A stretch of 5,312 nt of DNA. Source: a bacterium (GTDB lineage Bacteria; Krumholzibacteriota; Krumholzibacteriia; Krumholzibacteriales; WJIX01). The stretch is taken from contig JAGHBT010000142.1 of assembly GCA_021160845.1 (NCBI GenBank), positions 1 to 5,312 of the forward strand, written 5' to 3'. Positions 1 through 5,312 of the stretch are shown one piece after another. The notes below the pieces were generated by a model. The model did not search any database. It was not told the origin of the DNA and saw nothing but the letters and a program-made list of their open reading frames with translations. Position numbers and translations under genes: made by a program. Every line of letters begins with the position of its first letter. The stretch's first letter is position 1.

Positions 1-230
1 TTAGTATGGCTGGACACCTCATGAGCCTTGATTATGTAACGCCGAGTATTAGGCTCAATGTTAACATTGGCAGGACATCCCCAAATACATGGCGACACAT
101 TGTTACTATTGTCAACATAAACAGGTTTAACGTTTCTCCACGAACCCGTTTTGTTCCACAACATATTGCTCACGGTCATAGGCCTAATCGGCATTTCCCT
201 GAAACTGTTAAACTTCGTTTGTTTACTCAT
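1..230 (-). CDS. Partial N-terminus of a probable Fe-S/NAD(P)-binding oxidoreductase partner of the 2-oxoacid:ferredoxin oxidoreductase
   Basis: This reading frame is open for 76 codons from an ATG at 228-230 to the window edge, so only the N-terminus is visible. A GGAGG at 235-239 sits four bases before the ATG and supports this start. Residues 26-36 read NKTGSWRNVKP, which resembles the segment preceding the clusters in PorD-type delta subunits. It is followed by C48-x3-C52-P-A, not by a ferredoxin CxxCxxCxxxCP motif. A CxxxCP close to the N-terminus is typical of GltD-like (glutamate synthase small subunit-like) NAD(P)-binding flavoproteins, some of which sit in por operons. The gene starts 70 bases after porG on the same strand, so it is probably in that operon. 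The role would be passing electrons between ferredoxin or the oxidoreductase and NAD(P), but this is inference from a short fragment. Residues 57-76 do not match the family pattern I would expect, so the assignment is tentative. Confidence 0.6.
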   Translation of the reverse strand, partial: MSKQTKFNSFREMPIRPMTVSNMLWNKTGSWRNVKPVYVDNSNNVSPCIWGCPANVNIEPNTRRYIIKAHEVSSHT

Positions 231-300
231 TTATCCTCCACTTTCCTAATCGAAGATAGCAAAGTTAATCGCTTTGTCTATTCTTTCGTAATTCAATCCG

Positions 301-849
301 CTATTTCCTGACACTGTCATAAGCTTCCTGGGCGGCTTGAGCGTTTTCATTCTTCTTTATAGGCACCAATTCTTTTATTGCCTCCTGAACGGCATCAATA
401 CCGACTAGACCCGTAGCGCCGGCGAAAGCGCCAACTATAGCGGTATTAACAATCGGGGCAGCCCTCGATCCCAGTCTATATTTAATTGCGATAGCATTGG
501 CGTCAATCGTTGCTACCTTGAATTTTTTTGCCAGTTCCGAATCCCCAAGGGAAGCGCTTGTATTGATAACAATCCAGCCCCCCTTCTTAAGCCCGTCAGT
601 GATATTTACCGTATCAATAAGTATAGCATCAAGAACCACAAGATGATCAGGCTCGTATATCTGGCATCTCTCCCTTATTTCACTTTCTGAAACCCTCGTA
701 AACGCCATTACAGGCGCTCCACGCCTTTCCACACCAAAAGCTGGGAAAGCCTGAACAAACATTCCTTCACGAAAAAAGGCATCGGCCAGAATCTCTGAAG
801 CGATTACCGATCCCTGGCCTCCACGGCCATGGGTTCTAATTTCAATCAT
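301..849 (-). CDS. porG: 2-oxoacid:ferredoxin oxidoreductase, gamma subunit (PorG/VorC/KorC type)
   Basis: The 182-residue protein has the normal length for a stand-alone gamma subunit of the pyruvate/2-ketoisovalerate/2-oxoglutarate:ferredoxin oxidoreductase family. These cytoplasmic enzymes oxidatively decarboxylate a 2-oxoacid to an acyl-CoA using thiamine diphosphate and pass electrons to ferredoxin. Family signatures visible are the N-terminal RTHGRGGQG (residues 5-13), PAFGVERRGAPV (36-47), the LDAIL segment (73-77) and the PIVNTAIVGAFA helix (132-143). The ATG at 847-849 has AAGGG at 857-861, seven bases upstream, and the frame ends with TAG at 301-303. A good promoter lies about 90 bases upstream, so it appears to head its own transcript. 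The partial gene at 1-230 follows it, while alpha and beta subunits would be expected beyond the left edge. Which 2-oxoacid is used cannot be told from this subunit, so the symbol is nominal. Confidence 0.9.
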   Translation of the reverse strand: MIEIRTHGRGGQGSVIASEILADAFFREGMFVQAFPAFGVERRGAPVMAFTRVSESEIRERCQIYEPDHLVVLDAILIDTVNITDGLKKGGWIVINTSASLGDSELAKKFKVATIDANAIAIKYRLGSRAAPIVNTAIVGAFAGATGLVGIDAVQEAIKELVPIKKNENAQAAQEAYDSVRK

Positions 850-937
850 ATTTTTTCCCTTCAGTGTAGCTTTAAATTGACTCTTTATTCTATCTACCTT
901 ACTAACAGAACTAAATTATTGCTCCCAGTACCGGCAT

Positions 938-967
938 ATCATACATGACAGAACCAATAAGGGTCAA
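938..967 (-). promoter_or_regulatory. Probable sigma-70-type promoter for porG
   Basis: On the minus strand, TTGACC (962-967) and TATGAT (938-943) are separated by 18 bases. Each box differs from consensus at one position. The predicted start is near position 931, giving a leader of about 82 bases before the porG ATG. The promoter lies after the last tRNA gene, so porG can be transcribed independently of the tRNA cluster. The leader shows no convincing hairpin or riboswitch. Confidence 0.6.
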
Positions 968-1021
968 CACCTTTTGCAAAGTAAGGGTCCCCCCTTTTAA
1001 ATTACCTCTATTGATTTTAAA

Positions 1022-1095
1022 TACGCCCAGGAGGATTTGAACCCCCAACCTCCTGGTCCGTAGCCAGACGCTCTATCCAATTGAGCTATGGGCGC
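1022..1095 (-). tRNA. tRNA-Arg(ACG)
   Basis: The 74-base gene folds into a standard cloverleaf. The acceptor stem pairs GCGCCCA with TGGGCGT, with a G-U at pair 1-72, and the discriminator base is A. The D stem is GCTC/GAGC. The anticodon stem TCTGG/CCAGG encloses loop CTACGGA, giving anticodon ACG. The variable loop has five bases and the T arm is GGGGG-TTCAAAT-CCTCC. It should read CGU and, after A34 is deaminated to inosine by TadA, CGC and CGA. The discriminator is followed by TTT, so CCA is not encoded and must be added by the CCA-adding enzyme. It is the last gene of the cluster, only six bases after the CCA of tRNA-Ser(GCU). Confidence 0.97.
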
Positions 1096-1101
1096 ATTAA
1101 C

Positions 1102-1193
<92 letters not shown>

Positions 1194-1214
1194 GTTAATT
1201 TCAATTTACATCAA

Positions 1215-1302
1215 TGGCGGAGGGCAAGGGACTCGAACCCCCAAGGGCTTAACGCCCGGCGGATTTCAAATCCGCTGCCTTACCAATTAGGACTAGCCCT
1301 CC
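1215..1302 (-). tRNA. tRNA-Ser(TGA), CCA encoded
   Basis: This class II tRNA has acceptor stem GGAGGGC/GCCCTCC, discriminator G and an encoded CCA at 1215-1217. The anticodon stem GCGGA/TCCGC encloses loop TTTGAAA, giving anticodon TGA, which reads UCA and probably other UCN codons. The variable arm pairs GGGC with GCCC, which excludes a class I tRNA, and the T arm is GGGGG-TTCGAGT-CCCTT with two G-U pairs. The D arm is odd: GTC pairs with GGC through one G-U, the fourth pair would be a C-A mismatch, and position 14 appears to be T instead of the usual A. The anticodon TGA and the 7+5 acceptor/T stem argue against tRNA-Sec. It is the first gene of the cluster. Confidence 0.93.
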
Positions 1303-1349
1303 GTACTAACTATCTCCTCAAACGATCATAACAAAACACCAAAACAACC

Positions 1350-1376
1350 TCATTCGAATATAATAATTTCATTCGA
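1350..1376. repeat. Short direct repeat TCATTCGA in the tRNA leader
   Basis: The eight-base word TCATTCGA occurs at 1350-1357 and again at 1369-1376, so the period is 19 bases. Both copies lie just downstream of the predicted start site of the tRNA promoter, inside the transcribed leader. They could be a protein-binding or processing site, or chance in an AT-rich spacer. I do not recognise the motif. Confidence 0.4.
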
Positions 1377-1388
1377 GACGACTTCGAT

Positions 1389-1417
1389 AGTATAAAAATA
1401 TTCCCTTTCACTGTCAA
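1389..1417 (-). promoter_or_regulatory. Near-consensus sigma-70-type promoter for the tRNA cluster
   Basis: On the minus strand a perfect TTGACA (1412-1417) is followed after exactly 17 bases by TATACT (1389-1394), one mismatch from consensus. The predicted start is near 1382, which leaves an 80-base leader before tRNA-Ser(UGA). The strength fits stable-RNA genes. It sits about 40 bases after the stop of the peptidase gene, with no clear terminator between, so readthrough from the upstream operon into the tRNAs is also possible. Confidence 0.75.
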
Positions 1418-1457
1418 ATAAAAGAGTTCAAAGCCCGCGGCGATATTACAAAATAAT

Positions 1458-2426
1458 TCAACTGGATTTTATTTCCAGCTCCCCCCGCCTTTTAACATCC
1501 TTTTCTTCTTCCTCCCACTGCTTTATCTTACGGCGCGCTTTGTACCTCTTAACAGAATACGCAATCAAAAACAGAATAACCATCCCCGTCCATAAAGGCG
1601 CGGATGCGGCCAGGATAAAACGCGTCTTGTATTTACCACTAAGTATGGCCTGAAATTCATCGGCAAAATCTAATGGGTATTTGCCGAATGTAAGTAAAAA
1701 TGCCCTTTTAAAATCACCCAGATCACGTGTAAAGGCCGTGAGTGTCATAAGGTCTTCAGGCCTCTTGGCAAACAGCTCATTTACCGCGATGTAACTCAGC
1801 CTGTACGCCATAGCCGCTTCTCTGCCGGAATCGGGGAATCTCCCCCGAAGATCCTCAAGATCAGGAATATCCTTTTTCCAGACGGCTACCATAAAATGCC
1901 AGTGATCTGAAAAGGTCCATTCTCCCGATTGACTCATTGCCAAACCCTCAAGGAACCATGTGGGACAACGCACGCCGCGAACTCTTTGAGTAAACAGAAG
2001 GTGTGAAAGCTCATGTCTAATTACAACATGAATGGGGCGTTGCGAGCGCAGGACGGCTTCAGCATTAATGCAAAGCCTCAGATTTGCTAAATCACTGCAC
2101 GCCTCGCTCCATTCCGGAAGCATGCCCCGGTGAAGAATGCGGTAATCTTTTTTATTACCGGCGATATAAACTCGTATTGTATCAAACTCGCCAATTCCAA
2201 GATCTCCTGCTATCTTGCCGGATGAATTTTCAAGAATCACCCCTATCTTTTCCGCCATTTTATGATATTTCCCGGGATAAAAAATTATAAATGGTTTCGA
2301 GCGTGTGGACAAAGTGTCGTACTTGTAACTATCCCCTACACTCTTACCCGATAAACTGGAAACAGAGAATACATGAAAACAAATAAGAAAAAGAATTAAA
2401 TATTCAACCCTCCTCATTAATCCCAT
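1458..2426 (-). CDS. Membrane-anchored HExxH metallopeptidase (gluzincin, peptidase MA-like)
   Basis: The 322-residue protein carries HELSH at residues 138-142 and a downstream glutamate at 160 in the motif WFLEGLA. This is the zinc-binding pattern of gluzincins of the peptidase MA-like superfamily: two histidines and a glutamate as ligands, with E139 as the catalytic base. Residues 5-6 are arginines followed by a hydrophobic stretch (about 9-22), which looks like a signal peptide or N-terminal anchor; there is no proper lipobox around C16. A second hydrophobic segment (about 269-290) is followed by a very charged tail (KRYKARRK, then Glu/Lys-rich). The catalytic domain is therefore probably outside the cytoplasmic membrane with a C-terminal anchor. 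The start codon overlaps the end of mnmA by ten bases and its ribosome site lies inside mnmA, so translation is probably coupled. Substrate and physiological role are not recognisable. Confidence 0.8.
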   Translation of the reverse strand: MGLMRRVEYLILFLICFHVFSVSSLSGKSVGDSYKYDTLSTRSKPFIIFYPGKYHKMAEKIGVILENSSGKIAGDLGIGEFDTIRVYIAGNKKDYRILHRGMLPEWSEACSDLANLRLCINAEAVLRSQRPIHVVIRHELSHLLFTQRVRGVRCPTWFLEGLAMSQSGEWTFSDHWHFMVAVWKKDIPDLEDLRGRFPDSGREAAMAYRLSYIAVNELFAKRPEDLMTLTAFTRDLGDFKRAFLLTFGKYPLDFADEFQAILSGKYKTRFILAASAPLWTGMVILFLIAYSVKRYKARRKIKQWEEEEKDVKRRGELEIKSS

Positions 2427-3493
2427 TTATCCCTCCGGTTTATAAACACACCACCACCCACAACTAAACCGTCTTTGTAAAGAACAAGCGATTGCCCCGG
2501 AGTAACCGCACGCTGGGCCTTAGAGAAAGTGACAGTCAATTTACCAGCCTCAATTTGTACAGCCTCCACAGCAGTTGCCCTGTGCCTGAATCTTATTTTC
2601 GCTTTAAGGGGAATATCAAATTTGCGTATCCTAAGCTTCAGGGACCCACATACAGCCTTCCTGGAATAAAGTTCCTCTTCCTTTACGAGTGTAATCCTGT
2701 CGAGCAATGGATCTGTCTCTTTGACGTAGAGAGGAGTTGAAGCCGAAATACCCAACCCCTTTCTCTGTCCAACCGTATAGAAACAAATACCCCTGTGCTT
2801 TCCAATCGTATCTCCCCTCGAATCAACAACATCTCCCGGTCGAGGATCTATAAACTTATCCAAAAAACCGTTAAGATTATTGTCTGGAATAAAACAGACA
2901 TCCTGGCTTTCCTTTCCGACATACCCAGTTAATCCATTCTCACGAGCAATTTCTCTAACCTCGTTTTTAGATTTCTCACCCAGGGGGAAAATCGTTCTTC
3001 TAAGATACTTGACCGGAACTCGGTAGAGAAAATACGACTGATCCTTACCAGTGTCCCTGGCGGCAGCCAGGAATATCCTGCTGCCATATTTTACCACGCG
3101 GGCATAATGCCCCGTAGATATCCACTCTGCTCCAATCGAATCCGCTACCCCCGCTAAAAAGGGAAATTTTATATGTTCATTGCATAAAATACATGGATTT
3201 GGGGTTTCCCCGGTTCGATAGGAGTTAATAAAAGCCCTGACCACCCTGTTTTTAAAATCTCTTCCGACATTAATAACCATATGAGGAATATCAAGCTCTG
3301 AGCAAATCCGGGCGGCCCTGCTGACAACCGCGTTATCCTTTTCATTTAACCCGGGATCTAAGTCGTCAAAGAAACAAAATGTAACTCCAGTAACGGAAAA
3401 ACCCTCTTGCAACAAGCACAGAGCGGCAATTGTACTATCTACACCGCCACTCATTCCAAGAACTACTTTTCCCATTCTCTTTTTTCTTTGCAC
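2417..3493 (-). CDS. mnmA: tRNA-specific 2-thiouridylase MnmA
   Basis: MnmA adenylates and thiolates C2 of the wobble uridine U34 in tRNA-Lys, tRNA-Glu and tRNA-Gln, using ATP and persulfide sulfur. The 358-residue length is typical. The ATP pyrophosphatase P-loop SGGVDS is at residues 15-20, TPNPCILCN at 97-105, TGHYAR at 127-132, KDQSYFLY at 150-157, QDVCFIP at 197-203 and VGQRKGLGI at 241-249, followed by the C-terminal beta-barrel region. C104 and C200 correspond to the two catalytic cysteines. C101 makes a CxxC pair where E. coli has aspartate at the first position. The start is a GTG at 3491-3493 with GAGG five bases upstream; an ATG six codons later has only a poor site. The gene follows the cysteine desulfurase by 99 bases and overlaps the downstream peptidase start. 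Confidence 0.97.
   Translation of the reverse strand: MQRKKRMGKVVLGMSGGVDSTIAALCLLQEGFSVTGVTFCFFDDLDPGLNEKDNAVVSRAARICSELDIPHMVINVGRDFKNRVVRAFINSYRTGETPNPCILCNEHIKFPFLAGVADSIGAEWISTGHYARVVKYGSRIFLAAARDTGKDQSYFLYRVPVKYLRRTIFPLGEKSKNEVREIARENGLTGYVGKESQDVCFIPDNNLNGFLDKFIDPRPGDVVDSRGDTIGKHRGICFYTVGQRKGLGISASTPLYVKETDPLLDRITLVKEEELYSRKAVCGSLKLRIRKFDIPLKAKIRFRHRATAVEAVQIEAGKLTVTFSKAQRAVTPGQSLVLYKDGLVVGGGVFINRRDKWD
2431..2436 (-). promoter_or_regulatory. Ribosome binding site of the peptidase gene, inside mnmA
   Basis: GGAGGG lies four bases upstream of the ATG at 2424-2426 and supports that start over the in-frame ATG three codons later. The site is made of the mnmA codons encoding its last residues, so ribosomes finishing mnmA could reinitiate on the peptidase. 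Confidence 0.7.
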
Positions 3494-3498
3494 AGCAA

Positions 3499-3502
3499 CC
3501 TC
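3499..3502 (-). promoter_or_regulatory. Ribosome binding site supporting the GTG start of mnmA
   Basis: GAGG is followed by five bases and then GTG at 3491-3493. The alternative ATG at 3473-3475 is preceded only by an A-rich run, so the GTG is the better start. Confidence 0.55.
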
Positions 3503-3592
3503 ACATATCCAGATTCAAAAACTCCGACGGATTTAAAAAAATACCTGCTCGCGCGTGACAATCCAATTTCTTCCAAAAAGTTCAATAGAATA

Positions 3593-4777
3593 TTACTTAA
3601 TGGGCGAAATATCGCGCAGCCTTTTTATAGTACCAGCGAGTGCCTCAACAAATGAATCGATATCATTTTCCGTGTTGCAGATACCGAGACTTACCCGTAT
3701 AACTCCTCTTGCCAGTTCCGGCTCGAGCCCGATGGCCTCCATCACGGCGCTTATACCACCTTTTCCCGCGGAACAGGCGCTTCCGCTGGATATGCAAAAT
3801 CCAAGAGCGCTTAAATTGAGAACTATCGCTTCAGCTTCCACAAGGGAGACAACAATGCTACTCGTATTTGGGACACGCGCTACTTCCCTTCCTATAATTC
3901 TCAGGCCGGGGATTCTCTTTAGAATAGCTTCCTCCATTTTATCCCTGAGAGCGCCAATCCTCTCCATTTCCAGAGACAAAGTGGCATCCGAAATACTGCA
4001 TGCCTCTCCCATTCCAACAATGGATGGAACATTCTCTGTTCCCGGCCTTAGGGAAAATTCGTGATCCGCCCCTGTATATACAGCCTTAAGAGGAGTATAT
4101 TTTTTTACATAAAGCGCTCCTGTCCCCTTGGGACCATAGAACTTGTGAGCCGATATTGAAAGTAAATCAATCCCTAGATCCTTAGCGTCGACCATAATCT
4201 TTCCAACGCCCTGAACAGCATCAACATGAAAAATAATATCCCTGCCGGAAAGAATAGAGGCAATTTTTTTTATTGGCTGAATTACTCCGGTTTCATTATT
4301 TGCCAGCATTATCGACACAAGCACGGTCTCCGACCTTATAAGGTCTTCAAGCATATCAACCTTAACAACTCCCGCGCTATCGCATTCAACCCTGCTCACA
4401 TTTACGCCGTCTTCCTCAAGCGACTTAAATGTATTCTGAACAGCGGGATGTTCAATAGTGGAAGTAATGATATGACACTGACCACTGAATTTGTCCAGAG
4501 CCTTGAGCGCCCCGCGGATCGCTAGATTGTTCGATTCGGTCCCACCGGATGTAAAAATTATTTCCCTCGGGGTAACATTTATAAAGGATGCCACCTTTTT
4601 TCTGGCTCCTTCGACCGCTTCACGATTTTCCTGCCCAAGGAAATGGAGACTGCCGGCGTTTCCAAATTTCTCGCTGAAATATGGATTCATAACAGAAACA
4701 ACCTCATCGCGCACATAGGTCGTGGAATTGTGATCCAGATAAACGCGCTTTTTCGAACTCTTCTGCCGTTTCACCAT
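3593..4777 (-). CDS. Cysteine desulfurase, NifS/IscS family, probably the MnmA sulfur donor
   Basis: This PLP enzyme removes sulfur from L-cysteine, yielding alanine and an enzyme-bound persulfide for thiolation or Fe-S assembly. In the 394-residue product, YLDHNSTT (13-20) opens the fold. GGTESNN (78-84) binds cofactor phosphate, H110 in the EHPA motif stacks on PLP, HVDAVQ (184-189) contains the aspartate contacting the PLP nitrogen, and SAHKFYGPKG (209-218) contains the PLP lysine K212. R244 in LRPGTENV contacts the substrate, and SSGSACSAG carries the persulfide cysteine C335. I chose ATG 4775-4777 because a strong AGGAGG-type site precedes it; GTG 4772-4774 is also possible. An upstream in-frame ATG at 4829-4831 lacks a ribosome site and would add 18 atypical residues. 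The gene precedes mnmA, like the desulfurase-mnmA pairs known in other bacteria, and no IscU or other Fe-S scaffold gene is adjacent here. Confidence 0.95.
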   Translation of the reverse strand: MVKRQKSSKKRVYLDHNSTTYVRDEVVSVMNPYFSEKFGNAGSLHFLGQENREAVEGARKKVASFINVTPREIIFTSGGTESNNLAIRGALKALDKFSGQCHIITSTIEHPAVQNTFKSLEEDGVNVSRVECDSAGVVKVDMLEDLIRSETVLVSIMLANNETGVIQPIKKIASILSGRDIIFHVDAVQGVGKIMVDAKDLGIDLLSISAHKFYGPKGTGALYVKKYTPLKAVYTGADHEFSLRPGTENVPSIVGMGEACSISDATLSLEMERIGALRDKMEEAILKRIPGLRIIGREVARVPNTSSIVVSLVEAEAIVLNLSALGFCISSGSACSAGKGGISAVMEAIGLEPELARGVIRVSLGICNTENDIDSFVEALAGTIKRLRDISPIK

Positions 4778-4787
4778 TCCTCCTCTC
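4778..4787 (-). promoter_or_regulatory. Ribosome binding site deciding the cysteine desulfurase start
   Basis: The minus strand reads GAGAGGAGGA immediately before the ATG at 4775-4777. GAGAGG is four bases from that ATG, while AGGAGG is four bases from the next codon, a GTG. Either codon could be used, and both sit far downstream of the first in-frame ATG at 4829-4831, which has no such site. Confidence 0.65.
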
Positions 4788-4865
4788 GACCAGAAACTAA
4801 AGATATTTGATATTCTGATATCATTTGCCATTAATGTAGTTTTTCATCAAACCTGCCGGTAAATT

Positions 4866-4909
4866 AAAAAATACAGCCTCTCTCAAAACTGAGGAAGGCT
4901 GTATTTTTT
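4866..4909. terminator. Strong rho-independent terminator after the TPR gene, symmetrical on both strands
   Basis: AAAAAATACAGCCT (4866-4879) is perfectly complementary to 4896-4909, giving a 14-base-pair stem. A weaker inner CTC/GAG helix surrounds an AAAACT loop. On the minus strand the hairpin ends in a run of six T, and on the plus strand in seven T, so it could work in either direction. All genes nearby run on the minus strand, so its likely job is to end the TPR transcript 25 bases after that stop codon and isolate it from the cysteine desulfurase gene. Confidence 0.9.
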
Positions 4910-4934
4910 TATCAACTAACCGGAAGGAAATCAT

Positions 4935-5312
4935 CTACTCATATCTCTCCTGTTCCTTCTGCGCCTCCAGCCTCTTTATCAATGTCCTCTGACGATCAAT
5001 CTGCTTTTTAGCCGAACCACTCCAGGGTTTAACGCCCAGGTTGATAACCTTTTGAAATTGAGTAATAGCCTCTTCGTACATGACTTTTTTTGAAAGGGCT
5101 TCACCCAATTGATAGCGTAAAAAGGCTTCTTTGCCGCCACCGAGCTTTAACCCCGCCCTTGACGCTTCCATAGCCTTATCGTACTTTCCATTTTCATTGT
5201 ATATTTTTGCTAACAGAGCATAATTAAAAGAATTACCGCCACTTAACAAATTAGCTTTCTCCAATTCAGCTGTTGCTTCCTTGTAGTCACCGCCTGATTG
5301 AGAAATAGAAAA
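4935..5312 (-). CDS. C-terminal part of a tetratricopeptide-repeat protein (partial)
   Basis: The frame is open to the right edge and ends with TGA at 4935-4937, giving 125 visible residues; the N-terminus lies outside the window. The pattern is that of TPR helix pairs: the end of one repeat (GDYKEATAELEKANLL), a second beginning FNYALLAKIYNENGKYDKAMEASRAGL written here in two parts (FNYALLAKIYNENGKY, then DKAMEASRAGL), and a third (RYQLGEALSKKVMYEEAITQF). A short charged, probably helical tail rich in Lys, Arg, Glu and Gln closes the protein. TPR arrays mediate protein-protein contacts; no catalytic domain is visible, so the partner and role cannot be told. A TTG at 5262-5264 is an internal leucine codon rather than a start, because coding continues upstream. 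A terminator follows 25 bases after the stop. Confidence 0.85.
   Translation of the reverse strand, partial: FSISQSGGDYKEATAELEKANLLSGGNSFNYALLAKIYNENGKYDKAMEASRAGLKLGGGKEAFLRYQLGEALSKKVMYEEAITQFQKVINLGVKPWSGSAKKQIDRQRTLIKRLEAQKEQERYE

Noticed and set aside
6..311. A plus-strand open frame of 101 codons at the left end.
   Set aside because: It is antisense to the minus-strand gene at 1-230 and the end of porG, has no family-like motif, and has no ribosome site.
911..937. An eight-codon open frame (ATG to TAG) just after the porG promoter, as a possible leader peptide.
   Set aside because: Its ATG lies immediately after the -10 box and upstream of the predicted transcription start near 931, and it has no ribosome site.
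983..996. A short hairpin (AAGGG/CCCTT with a four-base loop) after tRNA-Arg, as a terminator of the tRNA transcript.
   Set aside because: The stem has only five pairs and is followed by ACTTT, not a real T-run. It is too weak to call.
1430..1457. A terminator between the peptidase stop and the tRNA promoter, based on the GC-rich GCCGCGGGC.
   Set aside because: It can form only about three base pairs and the following bases are not a T-run.
3494..3592. A promoter or terminator in the gap between the cysteine desulfurase and mnmA.
   Set aside because: The best pair (TTGGAT-17-TATTTT on the minus strand) matches consensus poorly and the T-run there is not preceded by a stable hairpin.
3555..4064. 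A plus-strand open frame of 169 codons opposite the cysteine desulfurase.
   Set aside because: It is the shadow of a well-supported gene; its Ser/Ile-rich translation matches no recognisable family.
4778..4831. The longer cysteine desulfurase start at 4829-4831, adding 18 residues.
   Set aside because: No ribosome site precedes it, the extra residues are unlike the family, and a strong site lies directly before 4777.

Overview
This window looks like part of an ordinary bacterial chromosome of moderate GC content, and every supported gene lies on the minus strand. A gamma subunit of a 2-oxoacid:ferredoxin oxidoreductase, followed by the start of an apparent Fe-S/flavoprotein partner, points to an anaerobic or ferredoxin-based metabolism. 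The signal-peptide protein, consensus sigma-70-type promoters, Shine-Dalgarno sites and a bacterial tRNA-Ser with a long variable arm all fit Bacteria. The sequence alone does not identify the phylum. I see no mobile element, CRISPR array, integrase or attachment site.

Layout in the direction of transcription (high to low coordinates): (1) The C-terminal part of a TPR-repeat protein (4935-5312) ends at a strong hairpin terminator (4866-4909). (2) A sulfur-transfer block follows: a NifS/IscS-type cysteine desulfurase (3593-4777), the tRNA 2-thiouridylase mnmA (2417-3493), and a membrane-anchored HExxH metallopeptidase (1458-2426) whose start codon overlaps the mnmA stop. (3) A near-consensus promoter (1389-1417) precedes a tRNA cluster: Ser(UGA), Ser(GCU) and Arg(ACG). 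(4) A second good promoter (938-967) precedes porG (301-849), which is followed after 70 bases by the start of a gene running off the left edge (1-230).

The cysteine desulfurase takes sulfur from cysteine and MnmA inserts it at C2 of wobble U34 in tRNAs for Lys, Glu and Gln, so the two adjacent genes plausibly form a dedicated sulfur relay. The three tRNAs encoded here are not substrates of that pathway, so their proximity is probably coincidental. The peptidase is co-translated with mnmA, but its target cannot be read from sequence. The left part of the window belongs to an unrelated redox operon.

Nothing here is clearly a new biological system. The points most worth a second look are the translationally coupled membrane peptidase, the unusual D-arm of tRNA-Ser(UGA), and the atypical protein beginning after porG.
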